The position numbers and the translations under genes were made by a program. 64,000 nt of DNA, taken from assembly GCF_049446075.1 (NCBI RefSeq), contig NZ_JBMSEB010000003.1:310001-374000 (forward strand), given 5' to 3'. Under the pieces are notes generated by a model. The model did no database searches. It was given only the letters and a program-made list of their open reading frames with translations, and was not told the DNA's origin. Position 1 is the first letter of the stretch. Every line of letters begins with the position of its first letter. This DNA is from Humibacter sp049446075 (GTDB lineage: Bacteria > Actinomycetota > Actinomycetes > Actinomycetales > Microbacteriaceae). Shown in pieces: positions 26,442 to 35,273 of the stretch.

Positions 26442-27500
26442 CTACACCGTCGAACGGGCTTCAGCCGCTCGCGGGATCTCCAGCCAGAGCTCCACCTCGT
26501 CGTCGGCACCCTCGGACTCCGCGGCCGCGGTGTCGACGGCATCCCTTGGGCCGACCGAGCCGTCCCCCGACCGCAGCCCCACGACGGTCACGGCGACCGG
26601 AGAAGCGCTCTCGACCGTTCGCACGACGAGCTTGTCCGCGCGCGAGTCGTGCAGCGCTTCGGCCAGGCGGGCGTGGATGCGGTCGCGATTCGGTTCGTCG
26701 AGGCCGTCAAGACCGCCATCGTCCAGCAGTACGACCGTCGCACCGCGGCGCCGGGCGGCGAGCACCTGGTCGCGCACGACGTCGTCGAGCAGAGCGCGCC
26801 CGCGGATCTCGTCGCGCATCCCCGCCTCTAGCAGCAGGCACTCGGCCCGCTCCTCTTCCGTCAGAACGCCGCCGCTGTCGGCGATGCGCGTGAGCATGGG
26901 CGCCGCCCTCCGGTACGTCTCCTCGAGCCGCCGCTGGCGCTCCACGACGTGCGCCTCCTGTTCGGCATGCCACTCCACGACCTGACGCTCCGCGCGGGCA
27001 AAGCGCGAGGCATCCCGGGTCATGGCGCCGAGGGCACGCGTGACGACCGCGGCCGCGGCCACCCACACCACGCTGCCGACCACGCCAAGGGCTCCGAGGG
27101 CGACCACGCCCGCGACCACGAGCGTGTGGACCACGAGAAACGCGATGCCGATCCACGCGAACACGTTGCGCCTTCGCACCATGACGATGGTCAACAATGT
27201 GCCGATGGCCGCCACGTACCAGGTGGCGTAGCCGTTCTCGCGGGTGAGGTCGAGTTGACCGGCCACGAGCACGGGCACGGCCACGCACACCGCGAGGTCG
27301 AATGCGGCGATCCAAGCGGGCAGCACCATGCGGCCGGCGTTGAGCAGCGACAGCGCGGTCGCCACCGCATAGAGGCAGATGGCGACGATCACGGGCGCCG
27401 GATGCCGGTACTCGGCCATGGACGCCACGCCGAGCACGACGTGGTACGCAGAGAACAGGGCGGCGAGCGTGACCAGCAGGCCGCGTGAAACGGCTATCAC
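26442..27500 (-). CDS. Membrane protein co-encoded with a two-component system, kinase-like but without catalytic motifs
   Basis: About 352 residues. Four to five hydrophobic helices (first 150 residues) are followed by a charged, probably coiled-coil region (RAERQVVEWHAEQEAHVVER), a helical part (LTEEERAECLLLEAGMRDEI) and an alpha/beta end (GATVVLLDDGGLDGLDEPN). The layout mimics a DesK-type kinase, yet I find no phosphoacceptor H-box and no N or G ATP-binding boxes. The GTG start overlaps the kinase stop by 4 nt, so it is the third gene of the regulator-kinase operon. It may be a sensor partner or an inactive paralogue. Function not recognised. Confidence 0.75.
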   Translation of the reverse strand: MIAVSRGLLVTLAALFSAYHVVLGVASMAEYRHPAPVIVAICLYAVATALSLLNAGRMVLPAWIAAFDLAVCVAVPVLVAGQLDLTRENGYATWYVAAIGTLLTIVMVRRRNVFAWIGIAFLVVHTLVVAGVVALGALGVVGSVVWVAAAAVVTRALGAMTRDASRFARAERQVVEWHAEQEAHVVERQRRLEETYRRAAPMLTRIADSGGVLTEEERAECLLLEAGMRDEIRGRALLDDVVRDQVLAARRRGATVVLLDDGGLDGLDEPNRDRIHARLAEALHDSRADKLVVRTVESASPVAVTVVGLRSGDGSVGPRDAVDTAAAESEGADDEVELWLEIPRAAEARSTV

Positions 27501-28738
27501 TCGCTCGCCTCCTCTTCGGCAGCCGGATGCCATTCCAGCCGCACCGTCGTACCATCCCCTGGCGTGGAGTCGATGGATGCCTCTCCCCCCGCGAGCGCGA
27601 CGCGCTCCTTGATCGAGACCTCCAGTCCGAGCCGCTCGGGAGCTATCGACCGCATGTCGAACCCCTTGCCGTCGTCCGAGATGACGACGAGCACGCCGCC
27701 CTCCGTCGTGGCCTCGACCTGCACGCTGCGCCGGACGAGGAGGCCTCCGGCGTGTTGCGCGCTGTTCACCATCGCCTGCATGGTGGCCGAATACAGCGCC
27801 TCCGCTACATGGGCCGGGATCATTGCGTCCCCCGACCCGCGCGGGACGATCGAGAACGGAACCGTGAACGACCGGGCAGCCGAGACGATGCGGTCGCGCA
27901 AGCTGCTCGTCGCCGTCAGCTCGTTCGGGTGGTCGGGGGCGGCGAACTGGGCGGACGTGTCGAGGTGACCGAGGGCATCCTTCGCCATCGAGGCCGAGAT
28001 GGCCATCGCCTCCGGCGTTCGTGCGCTCGCGGCGGAGATCAGGGTGGTGAGCACGCTGTCGTGCACGATGGCATCCACCTCGACGCGCTCCGCCTCAAGG
28101 GCGTGAGCGCGCACTGCCACCTCGTACCGCTCCAGGGCGGCGGCCTGTCGGGCGTCCACCTGGCTCGCAGCCTGACGCAGCATGGTCATGATCGCCAGCA
28201 GGATCGACGCGAAGATCGCGGCGTACAGTCCGTCGAGCACCGACGTCTCGACCGCGCTGGGTCCTGCGGTCACCGCGAGCACGACCGCGTACAGCAGCGG
28301 CGCCACGATCGTGTAGACGGCGGCGAGAACGAACGGCATGGCCAGGGCAGCGCACGCGGTCGAGACGGTGAGCAGGTACCAGAGCCACGGGCGCGCGCCC
28401 TCGAAGTGTGCGGCATCCGCCATGCCCTGCTCCCACAGGGCCAGCCCGAGCAGGTAGCCGATGCAGAAGGTGATGGCCGCGGCACGCACCGTGCGGCCGA
28501 CGAGGGCCGCGACGCCGAGCCACGCGAGTGAAGCGAAGAGCACGACGGCGACGGCCACCGTGTATGCCGGATGCACGTGCCTGGCCTGCATTATGACGAC
28601 GGGGATGACCTGCAGCCCGAAGACCCAGCTGAAACCGGCTATTGCCCGCGCGGCCAGGCGCTCGATGCGGGCCCTGCTCAGCGGGTTGGCGTTCGCCGCC
28701 GATGGAACGGGGGCTGCCGCAACGTCAGCGAGAGGCAT
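27497..28738 (-). CDS. Membrane sensor histidine kinase, NarL-regulator partner
   Basis: A 413-residue kinase with five to six hydrophobic helices (about 30-195). The phosphoacceptor region reads VDAIVHDSVLTTLISAAS, with HDSVL instead of the usual HDxxxH. The ATPase domain has MVNSAQHAGG (N box), VVISDDGKGFDM and RLGLEVSIKERVALAGG (G boxes). The ATG at 28738 has GGGGGAG six nt upstream and overlaps the response-regulator end by 14 nt. It sits between the regulator and the unusual third membrane gene. Signal unknown. Confidence 0.88.
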   Translation of the reverse strand: MPLADVAAAPVPSAANANPLSRARIERLAARAIAGFSWVFGLQVIPVVIMQARHVHPAYTVAVAVVLFASLAWLGVAALVGRTVRAAAITFCIGYLLGLALWEQGMADAAHFEGARPWLWYLLTVSTACAALAMPFVLAAVYTIVAPLLYAVVLAVTAGPSAVETSVLDGLYAAIFASILLAIMTMLRQAASQVDARQAAALERYEVAVRAHALEAERVEVDAIVHDSVLTTLISAASARTPEAMAISASMAKDALGHLDTSAQFAAPDHPNELTATSSLRDRIVSAARSFTVPFSIVPRGSGDAMIPAHVAEALYSATMQAMVNSAQHAGGLLVRRSVQVEATTEGGVLVVISDDGKGFDMRSIAPERLGLEVSIKERVALAGGEASIDSTPGDGTTVRLEWHPAAEEEASE

Positions 28739-29402
28739 CCGCTCCCCCGGACCCTCCGGGGGCGTCGGGGGCGAGCCCCGGCAGGATGCCGTCTTCCACT
28801 GCACGGCGCAGCAGGTCGACCTTCGTGGGTGCTGGGCGCCCTACCTCGACGTACTTCGTGCGCACGCGATCGAGGTGCTCTCGCGCCGTCGAGTGTGCGA
28901 TACCGAGCTGCTCGGCCACGGCCTTCAGGGGCAGCCCGGAGGCGTAGAGGTGGAGCACGTCGCGCTCGCGTCTGCCAAGCTGAGCCTTCGCGAACTCGCT
29001 GTCGGCGTCGATGGCGCTCGCCCACTCGAGATTGTTCAGCACCTCACCGGCGGCGACCGATTTGATCGCGGCGATCACCGTCGTCGTTGGAGCGGACTTC
29101 GGGATGACACCTGCGGCCCCAGCCGCCAGCGCCTCCCGCACACCGGCCACCTGATCGGCGATGCTGTGCACCAGCACACCCGCGCCGGTGGCCTGCACCC
29201 GCTTCACGTTCTCGGTGATGCTGGACCCGTCGCCGAGCGACAGGTCGAGCACGATCACGTCGCACCCGTCGTCGGGCAGGGCTTCGAGCACCACCGTGAC
29301 CGTCGGGCCTGTGGCGACCACGTCGTACCCGGCGTCGCGGCAAGCAGCCTGCAGGCCCAGACGCACGGACTCGTGGTCGTCGACGATCCCCACGCGCACC
29401 AT
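28725..29402 (-). CDS. LuxR/NarL-family response regulator
   Basis: A 225-residue regulator. The receiver domain has VGIVDDHESVRLGLQAA, the phosphorylation site DVIVLDLSLGDGSSI and the lysine in GVIPKSAPT; the helix-turn-helix has LGRRERDVLHLYASGLPLKA and EHLDRVRTKYVEVGR. The start at ATG 29402 is chosen because TAGCAT lies seven nt upstream. It heads the operon regulator-kinase-third component, all overlapping. It interrupts the carboxylase neighbourhood but no target can be inferred. Confidence 0.92.
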   Translation of the reverse strand: MVRVGIVDDHESVRLGLQAACRDAGYDVVATGPTVTVVLEALPDDGCDVIVLDLSLGDGSSITENVKRVQATGAGVLVHSIADQVAGVREALAAGAAGVIPKSAPTTTVIAAIKSVAAGEVLNNLEWASAIDADSEFAKAQLGRRERDVLHLYASGLPLKAVAEQLGIAHSTAREHLDRVRTKYVEVGRPAPTKVDLLRRAVEDGILPGLAPDAPGGSGGADASR

Positions 29403-29409
29403 GGCACTC

Positions 29410-29415
29410 ATGCTA
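29410..29415 (-). promoter_or_regulatory. Putative -10 element of the regulator-kinase operon
   Basis: TAGCAT on the minus strand, seven nt before the ATG at 29402; it favours this start over the ATG at 29411 that overlaps the hexamer. Confidence 0.4.
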
Positions 29416-29470
29416 GCGGCGTGGAGCACCCATTCCACGACTCTCGTCTAGGTTTTCTCGCTGTGTCGTC

Positions 29471-30817
29471 TCACTCCGAGCGCACGAGCGACGCGACGAC
29501 CTCGACGTGGTGCGTGTTCGCGAACAGGTCGAACGCACGGGAGCCGCGAAGCTCGTAGCCGCGCTCGGTGAGCCAGCTCAGGTCGCGGGCCAGTGCGACG
29601 GGATCGCACGCGACATAGACCAACTGCGCCGGCGCGAACGCCGTCAGCAAGTCGACGACGTCACGGCCCGCGCCGCTGCGCGGCGGGTCGAGCACGACCG
29701 TGGCGTTGCGGAGCCGGGCGCGCTCGCCCGCCGACGACTTCGCCGTGAGCTCGCGGAGGTAGTCCTCCACGCGTGCGGTGACGGTTTGTGCGCCCAGCCA
29801 CTCGGCCAGGTTGGATGCCGCATGATCCGTGGTGTCTTCGTCGGCCTCCACGCTCGTGATGCGCGTCGTCGGCCCGAACCGGTCCCCGACGGCCGCGGCC
29901 AGCAGCCCCACACCGCCGTAGAGATCGAGATTGAACGCGCGCGGATCGAAGAGCGAGTCGTCGACGGCATCCTGCACTGCCCGCGTCAGCGTCTGCGGGG
30001 CCTTGCGATGCACCTGCCAGAACCCGGTCGAAGCCAGGGCGAATCGCCTGTCGCCTACGCGTTCGTGCACAAGCTGAGGATGCCTGCCCATGCCGCCCGC
30101 GGCATCCCGCTTCGTCACCGTGGTGAAGCCCTCGCTCGTCACCGCCACGTCGATCGTGCCGCCGCTCGTCTGCAGCGTGCCCAGTGGTGCGGCGCGCTCG
30201 ACCGCCTCGATCGCCAGCGGTAGCTCGTCGACGGGCACGACGCGGTGCGACCGTGCTGCGTATGGGCCGACGTTGCCGTGTTCGTCCACCTGCAACCTCA
30301 CCCGGGTGCGCCAGCGCGTACCGTTGCGCTCGTCGTCGCCGGGCAGCGCCTCTACGACGGGCGCGTCGTCGATGCCCGCCATACGGGCGAACGCATCGGC
30401 GATCACGCGATGCTTGAGCTCGCGCTGGTGGCTCAGCTCGATGTGCCCGAACTCGGCGCCGCCCGCGCGCTCTGCCGGGTCGCGTTCGACGTCGCACGCC
30501 TGCCAGACGTGCGGCCTCCTGTGCTCGGAAGCCGCCAGGACTCGCACCGTCTCCGCTCGCCAGAACCGCTCGTGCCGCGTATCGCTCACGCGGGCCAGCA
30601 CTCGCTCGCCAGGCATGGTGTCGCTGACGAAGACGACACGTCCCTCATGCCTGGCGACGAACACGCCGCCGTGGGCGACGCCCGTGACGTCCAACTCGAT
30701 CTCGGCCTGGTGCTCCGGCGGCACGGATGCCTGCTCCGCACGAACAGGACGGCCGGCCGCGCGCCCTCCTCGTCGTGCTGGTGGACGGGACGTGCGGCGG
30801 CGGTCGGGGCGAGGCAT
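29471..30817 (-). CDS. TrmA/RlmD-type SAM-dependent RNA uracil-C5 methyltransferase
   Basis: About 448 residues after a basic N-terminus (MPRPDRRRTSRPPARRGG). A TRAM-like RNA-binding domain (EIELDVTGVAHGGVFVARHE) is followed by the methyltransferase core with LDLYGGVGLLAAAVGDRFG (SAM loop), VVLDPPRSGAGRDVVDLL, and QLVYVACDPVALARDLSWL with the nucleophilic cysteine. The cluster of four cysteines found in iron-sulfur RumA proteins is not evident. It would methylate a uridine in tRNA or rRNA; which one cannot be told. It is divergent from maf. Confidence 0.88.
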   Translation of the reverse strand: MPRPDRRRTSRPPARRGGRAAGRPVRAEQASVPPEHQAEIELDVTGVAHGGVFVARHEGRVVFVSDTMPGERVLARVSDTRHERFWRAETVRVLAASEHRRPHVWQACDVERDPAERAGGAEFGHIELSHQRELKHRVIADAFARMAGIDDAPVVEALPGDDERNGTRWRTRVRLQVDEHGNVGPYAARSHRVVPVDELPLAIEAVERAAPLGTLQTSGGTIDVAVTSEGFTTVTKRDAAGGMGRHPQLVHERVGDRRFALASTGFWQVHRKAPQTLTRAVQDAVDDSLFDPRAFNLDLYGGVGLLAAAVGDRFGPTTRITSVEADEDTTDHAASNLAEWLGAQTVTARVEDYLRELTAKSSAGERARLRNATVVLDPPRSGAGRDVVDLLTAFAPAQLVYVACDPVALARDLSWLTERGYELRGSRAFDLFANTHHVEVVASLVRSE

Positions 30818-30883
30818 CCGATCATCGTCGCATACCGGTCTGCGTGGGTTCCCGGCCGTGCTGAGGCTCGCCCGAACACCCGG

Positions 30884-30889
30884 CACAAT
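30884..30889 (+). promoter_or_regulatory. Putative -10 element of maf (leaderless)
   Basis: CACAAT six nt before the ATG of maf; CTGAGG at 30861-30866 is a weak -35 candidate with a 17-nt spacer. Confidence 0.35.
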
Positions 30890-30895
30890 TGGCTC

Positions 30896-31531
30896 ATGCG
30901 CCTCTACCTCGCCTCAACCTCACCGGCCCGCCTCACGCTCTTGCGCTCCGCAGGAGTCGAGCCGTTGACGATCGCGCCAGGAGTGGACGAGCCGGCGACG
31001 GTCGCCGAAGCGGAGGCCGAGCTGGGGCCGTTGTCCGCGGCCGACATGGTGCAGCTCCTCGCCCGCGCGAAGGCGGAAGCGGTGGTCGGGGCGGAGGTGC
31101 ATGACGCGCCCATCGACGGACTCATCCTCGGCGGGGACTCGGCGTTCGAGGTCGACGGTGTGATCTACGGCAAGCCGCACGAGGCATCCATAGCGCGCCA
31201 GCGCTGGCACGCTCAGCGTGGCCGCACCGGTGTGCTGCACTCGGGCCACTGGCTCATCGATCACACGGGCGGCCGGGTGCAGGGTTCGGCGGGGGCGGTG
31301 GCGGAGGCATCCGTGACGTTCGCCGACGACATCGACGATCACGAGATCGACGCATACGTCGCGACCGGCGAGCCCTTGAAGGTTGCCGGCGCGTTCACGA
31401 TCGACAGCCTGGGCGGACCGTTCATCACGCGGGTGGACGGCGATCCGAGCACGGTCGTTGGCCTCTCGCTGTCGACGCTCCGCTCCCTGGTGAAGAGGCT
31501 CGGCTACCGATGGACCGACCTCTGGGGCTGA
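30896..31531 (+). CDS. maf: Maf-family nucleoside triphosphate pyrophosphatase
   Basis: A 211-residue house-cleaning enzyme that hydrolyses non-canonical or excess nucleoside triphosphates. MRLYLASTSPARLTLLRSAG holds the SxSxxR signature, GLILGGDSAFEVDGVIYGKP the catalytic aspartate region, and YVATGEPLKVAGAFTIDSLG the later conserved block. In actinobacteria maf usually lies between carboxylase genes, as here before the alpha chain. It appears to have its own leaderless promoter. Confidence 0.95.
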   Translation: MRLYLASTSPARLTLLRSAGVEPLTIAPGVDEPATVAEAEAELGPLSAADMVQLLARAKAEAVVGAEVHDAPIDGLILGGDSAFEVDGVIYGKPHEASIARQRWHAQRGRTGVLHSGHWLIDHTGGRVQGSAGAVAEASVTFADDIDDHEIDAYVATGEPLKVAGAFTIDSLGGPFITRVDGDPSTVVGLSLSTLRSLVKRLGYRWTDLWG

Positions 31532-31640
31532 GCGGGACCTGCGCTTCTGACTGCGTGGATGCCGCGGCCGTTGTAGGCATCCGAAAGGCCTTTGGGCGAG
31601 GTTTGTGCTCGCCATTCAAAAAACGACACCTGTGCACCAA

Positions 31641-31646
31641 TAGGCT
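31641..31646 (+). promoter_or_regulatory. Putative -10 element of the acyl-CoA carboxylase alpha gene
   Basis: TAGGCT eight nt before the GTG at 31655, so transcription could begin at or just before the start codon. Confidence 0.45.
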
Positions 31647-31654
31647 TGAAGACT

Positions 31655-33418
31655 GTGCCCCACATCTCGAAGGTCCTGATTGCCAACCGCGGCGAGATCG
31701 CGGTGCGAGTCATCAGGGCGGCCAGGGACAGCGGAATCGCGTCTGTCGCGGTCTACGCCGACCAGGACAGGGACGCCGTGCACGTGCGCCTCGCGGACGA
31801 GGCATACGCGCTCGACGGCTCGACCAGCGCTGAGACCTACCTCTCGATCGAGAAGCTGCTCTCGGTGTGCCGCCGCTCCGGGGCCGACGCCGTGCACCCC
31901 GGTTACGGATTCCTCGCCGAGAACGCGGACTTCGCGCGTGCCGTCATCGACGCCGGCCTGATCTGGATCGGCCCCGGTCCCGAGGCGATCGAACGCCTGG
32001 GCGACAAGGTCTCGGCACGTCACGTCGCGGAGAAGGTGGGCGCCCCGCTCGCGCCCGGCACGCTCAACCCCGTTGCCAACGCGGACGAGGTGCTCGAGTT
32101 CGTCGACCAGTACGGGCTGCCGGTCGCCATCAAGGCCGCGTACGGCGGCGGCGGTCGCGGTCTCAAGGTGGCTCGCGAGCGCGACGAGGTCGCCGAGCTG
32201 TTCGAGTCCGCAACTCGCGAGGCGATCGCGGCTTTCGGTCGAGGCGAGTGCTTCGTGGAGAAGTACCTCGACAAGCCCCGGCACGTCGAAACCCAGTGCC
32301 TCGCCGACGCACACGGCAACGTCGTCGTGGTGTCAACGCGCGACTGCTCACTGCAGCGCCGCCACCAGAAGCTGGTGGAGGAGGCGCCAGCCCCCTTCCT
32401 CACCGACGCGCAGCGCGATCAGCTCTACGCCTCGTCCAAGGCGATCCTCAAAGAGGTCGGATACCTCGGCGCGGGCACGTGCGAGTTCCTCATCGGGCAG
32501 GACGGCACCGTCTCGTTCCTCGAGGTGAACACCAGACTGCAGGTGGAGCATCCGGTCTCGGAAGAGGTAACGGGCATCGACCTGGTGCGTGAGCAGTTCC
32601 GCATCGCCGAAGGCGGTGTTCTCGACTACGACGACCCGGAACCGCGCGGCCACTCATTCGAGTTCCGCATCAACGGCGAGGATGCGGGACGCGGCTTTCT
32701 GCCCGCCCCCGGCCCCGTGCACGTGTTCAAGCCAGCCGCCGGTCCTGGTGTGCGCGTGGACTCCGGCGTGCAGTCCGGCGATGTCATCTCCGGCGCATTC
32801 GACTCGCTCCTTGCCAAGCTCATCGTCACAGGCTCCAGCCGCGAAGAGGCGCTCGAGCGCTCTCGTCGTGCCCTGGGCGAGTTCGAGGTCGCGGGCCTTC
32901 CCACCGTGCTGCCGTTCCACCGCGCGATCGTGCGCGACCCGGCCTTCGCGCCCGCGGACGGGCATCCGTTCAGCATCTACACGCGCTGGATCGAGACCGA
33001 GTTCGTGAACGAGCTCGAGCCGTGGAGCGGCGAGGCCGCTGAACAGCCCGAGACCGAGCCGCGGCACAGCGTCGTGGTCGAGGTCGGCGGCAAGCGGGTC
33101 GAGGTGAGCCTGCCGACGAAGCTGCTCATCGCGGGCGGCGGCAAGGCATCCATCGGGCACGCGCCCAAGCGCAAGGCGGCATCGCACTCGGTTACGACGG
33201 CGACGGGCGACTCCGTCACCGCGCCCATGCAGGCCACCGTCGTGAAGCTCGCTGTGGGCGAGGGCGACCAAGTGGTCAAGGGCGACCTGATCCTCGTGCT
33301 CGAGGCCATGAAGATGGAGCAGCCGCTGACCGCGCACAAAGACGGCACCGTGAAGGGCATCAACGCCCAGGTCGGCACGACCGTCTCGAGCGGGCACCTG
33401 CTGCTCAACATCGTCTGA
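31655..33418 (+). CDS. accA: Acyl-CoA carboxylase alpha chain: biotin carboxylase plus biotin carrier
   Basis: A 587-residue fusion that carboxylates its own biotin with ATP and bicarbonate. The biotin carboxylase part runs from ISKVLIANRGEIAVRVIRAA through AAYGGGGRGLKVA (ATP-grasp glycine loop), VVSTRDCSLQRRHQKLVEE, and FLEVNTRLQVEHPVSEE. The C-terminal carrier domain has LVLEAMKMEQPL, with the biotinyl lysine at about residue 553. It serves the beta subunit at 24162 and is modified by BirA (20652). The GTG at 31655 follows TAGGCT closely. The symbol follows actinobacterial usage; accBC is also used. Confidence 0.96.
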   Translation: MPHISKVLIANRGEIAVRVIRAARDSGIASVAVYADQDRDAVHVRLADEAYALDGSTSAETYLSIEKLLSVCRRSGADAVHPGYGFLAENADFARAVIDAGLIWIGPGPEAIERLGDKVSARHVAEKVGAPLAPGTLNPVANADEVLEFVDQYGLPVAIKAAYGGGGRGLKVARERDEVAELFESATREAIAAFGRGECFVEKYLDKPRHVETQCLADAHGNVVVVSTRDCSLQRRHQKLVEEAPAPFLTDAQRDQLYASSKAILKEVGYLGAGTCEFLIGQDGTVSFLEVNTRLQVEHPVSEEVTGIDLVREQFRIAEGGVLDYDDPEPRGHSFEFRINGEDAGRGFLPAPGPVHVFKPAAGPGVRVDSGVQSGDVISGAFDSLLAKLIVTGSSREEALERSRRALGEFEVAGLPTVLPFHRAIVRDPAFAPADGHPFSIYTRWIETEFVNELEPWSGEAAEQPETEPRHSVVVEVGGKRVEVSLPTKLLIAGGGKASIGHAPKRKAASHSVTTATGDSVTAPMQATVVKLAVGEGDQVVKGDLILVLEAMKMEQPLTAHKDGTVKGINAQVGTTVSSGHLLLNIV

Positions 33419-33468
33419 CGGCCGGGCGCGAGAGCGTCCACGTTCGGCCGCTCGACGCCCGTCGCAAT

Positions 33469-33489
33469 CCCTTGCAGCACTGCAACGGG
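33469..33489 (+). terminator. Terminator-like hairpin after the alpha-chain gene
   Basis: CCCTTGCAG, a two-nt CA loop, then CTGCAA, one unpaired C and GGG. It lies 50 nt after the stop and before the APC permease. No T run. Confidence 0.45.
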
Positions 33490-33560
33490 GACAGCACCCT
33501 CTTCTTCTATGACATGCCGGGGTGTGACGACGCCCTCGGCTCACGAGAGGGAGGGCGCGC

Positions 33561-35234
33561 GTGACAACTCGAACCCATGAGGCGCCGTCGAAGGCGTCGA
33601 CGGATCGCCGGTTGCGTCGGCACATCGGCCCGGTCGGCCTGCTGTTCGCCGCGATCGGATCGATCATCGGATCCGGATGGCTGTTCGGCGCATTCAACGC
33701 ATCGAAGATCGCGGGTCCTGCCGCCATCTTCTCCTGGCTCATTGCCGGCGGCCTCGTGATGCTCATCGCACTCACCTATGCGGAGCTCGGACCGATGTTC
33801 CCCATCTCCGGCGGGGTGGTGCGGTATCCGCACCTGTCGTGGGGCACGTTCGCGAGCTACTCGCTCGGCTTCGTCACCTGGCTCTCCACGGTCTCGGTGC
33901 CGGCGATTGAGGTCGAAGGTGCTCTCACCTACGCCACGAAGTTCGCCGGATTCACCACGGCTGTCGGTCAGGGCCACGACGAAGTGCACGTACTCACTCC
34001 GCTAGGAATGGGCACGGCCGCGCTTCTCCTTGCCGTGTTCGTGCTGCTGAATTGGTTCGGCGTGCGTCTGTTCGCACAGATCAACAACGTGCTGGTGTGG
34101 TGGAAGCTCATCGTCATCGCGCTCGTGATCGTGGTCTTCCTGGTCACAGCGCTCGCAACCACGACCATGGGAACGCCCGCCAACTTCACGTCGCACGGAT
34201 TCACGCCTGGTGGCATCCCAGCGATCTTCCTGTGCATCTCGACGGCGGGCATCACGTTCTCGTTCCTCGGATTCCGGCAAGGCATCGAGCTCGCCGGCGA
34301 GACGACCAACCCGAAGCGGAACATCCCCCTCGCGGTCATCGGATCGGTGCTGATCTGCTCTCTGATCTACGCAGCGCTTCAGGTCGCGTTCACGCTCGGA
34401 GTTCCCGGAAGCACGCTGGACAAGTCACACGGATGGCTTGGGTTGAGCTTCACGAACGATTTCGGCCCGCTCGCGGCCATCGCGACCGCCGGAGGACTTA
34501 CCTGGTTGGCCATCCTGCTGTACGTCGACGCGGTCGTTTCGCCCGCCGACACCGCTTTCGTCTATACGACGATCGCCTCGCGCGTGGCCTACGCGCTAGG
34601 CCGAAACCGTGACGTTCCCTTGGCCGCTGCGAGGACGAACAGGTGGGGCGTGCCGGCGATCAGTCTCGTTCTCACGTGGGTGGTCGGCCTCATCCTGCTG
34701 CTGCCGTTCCCCAGTTGGCAGCAGTTGGTCGGATTCATCACGAGCGCGACGGTGATCAGCTTCGGAGTCGGTCCGCTTGTCGTCGGCGCCATGCGACGCG
34801 AGATGCCGCACCTCGAACGCCCGTTTCGCCTGCCAGGCGGCGACACCATACCGCTGCTGGCATTCTTCGCCGCGAACCTCATCATCTACTGGGGCGGTTG
34901 GGAGACGAACTACAAGCTGTTCATCTGCGTGCTGATCGGCTACGTGCTGCTCGTCGTGTTCCAGCTGATCGGCCGAAGAACGGGCGGTCAACCGCCCATC
35001 GACTTCCGACGAGGCGCAGTCTGGGTGCTGCCGTGGTTCGCTGCGATGGCTCTCATCAGCTGGACGTGCGATCCAGCGCATCATCCCGTGCTGTTCTGGT
35101 GGGCGTTCCTGTTCAATGCGGTCGTGACCGTCGCGATCTACTACATCGCCATGGCGACGCGTCTCCCGAGCGAGCGCACGCAGGAGCTGATCGCGAACGT
35201 CGAGGGCGAGTCGGAAGACGTGGTCCAGCCGTGA
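33561..35234 (+). CDS. APC-superfamily amino acid permease
   Basis: A 557-residue membrane transporter with about 12-14 hydrophobic helices. The first helix reads GLLFAAIGSIIGSGWLFGAF, the unwound-helix glycine motif of the APC family; FSFLGFRQGIELAGETTNP corresponds to the helix 6 substrate region. GGAGGG lies upstream of the GTG. It resembles putative amino acid or polyamine permeases of the aspartate/proton type, but the substrate is not readable. It stands alone, convergent with the flavoprotein gene. Confidence 0.88.
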   Translation: MTTRTHEAPSKASTDRRLRRHIGPVGLLFAAIGSIIGSGWLFGAFNASKIAGPAAIFSWLIAGGLVMLIALTYAELGPMFPISGGVVRYPHLSWGTFASYSLGFVTWLSTVSVPAIEVEGALTYATKFAGFTTAVGQGHDEVHVLTPLGMGTAALLLAVFVLLNWFGVRLFAQINNVLVWWKLIVIALVIVVFLVTALATTTMGTPANFTSHGFTPGGIPAIFLCISTAGITFSFLGFRQGIELAGETTNPKRNIPLAVIGSVLICSLIYAALQVAFTLGVPGSTLDKSHGWLGLSFTNDFGPLAAIATAGGLTWLAILLYVDAVVSPADTAFVYTTIASRVAYALGRNRDVPLAAARTNRWGVPAISLVLTWVVGLILLLPFPSWQQLVGFITSATVISFGVGPLVVGAMRREMPHLERPFRLPGGDTIPLLAFFAANLIIYWGGWETNYKLFICVLIGYVLLVVFQLIGRRTGGQPPIDFRRGAVWVLPWFAAMALISWTCDPAHHPVLFWWAFLFNAVVTVAIYYIAMATRLPSERTQELIANVEGESEDVVQP

Positions 35235-35273
35235 CGCACGAGGCATCCTCGCGGCCGACGGCCCTATCGACTG

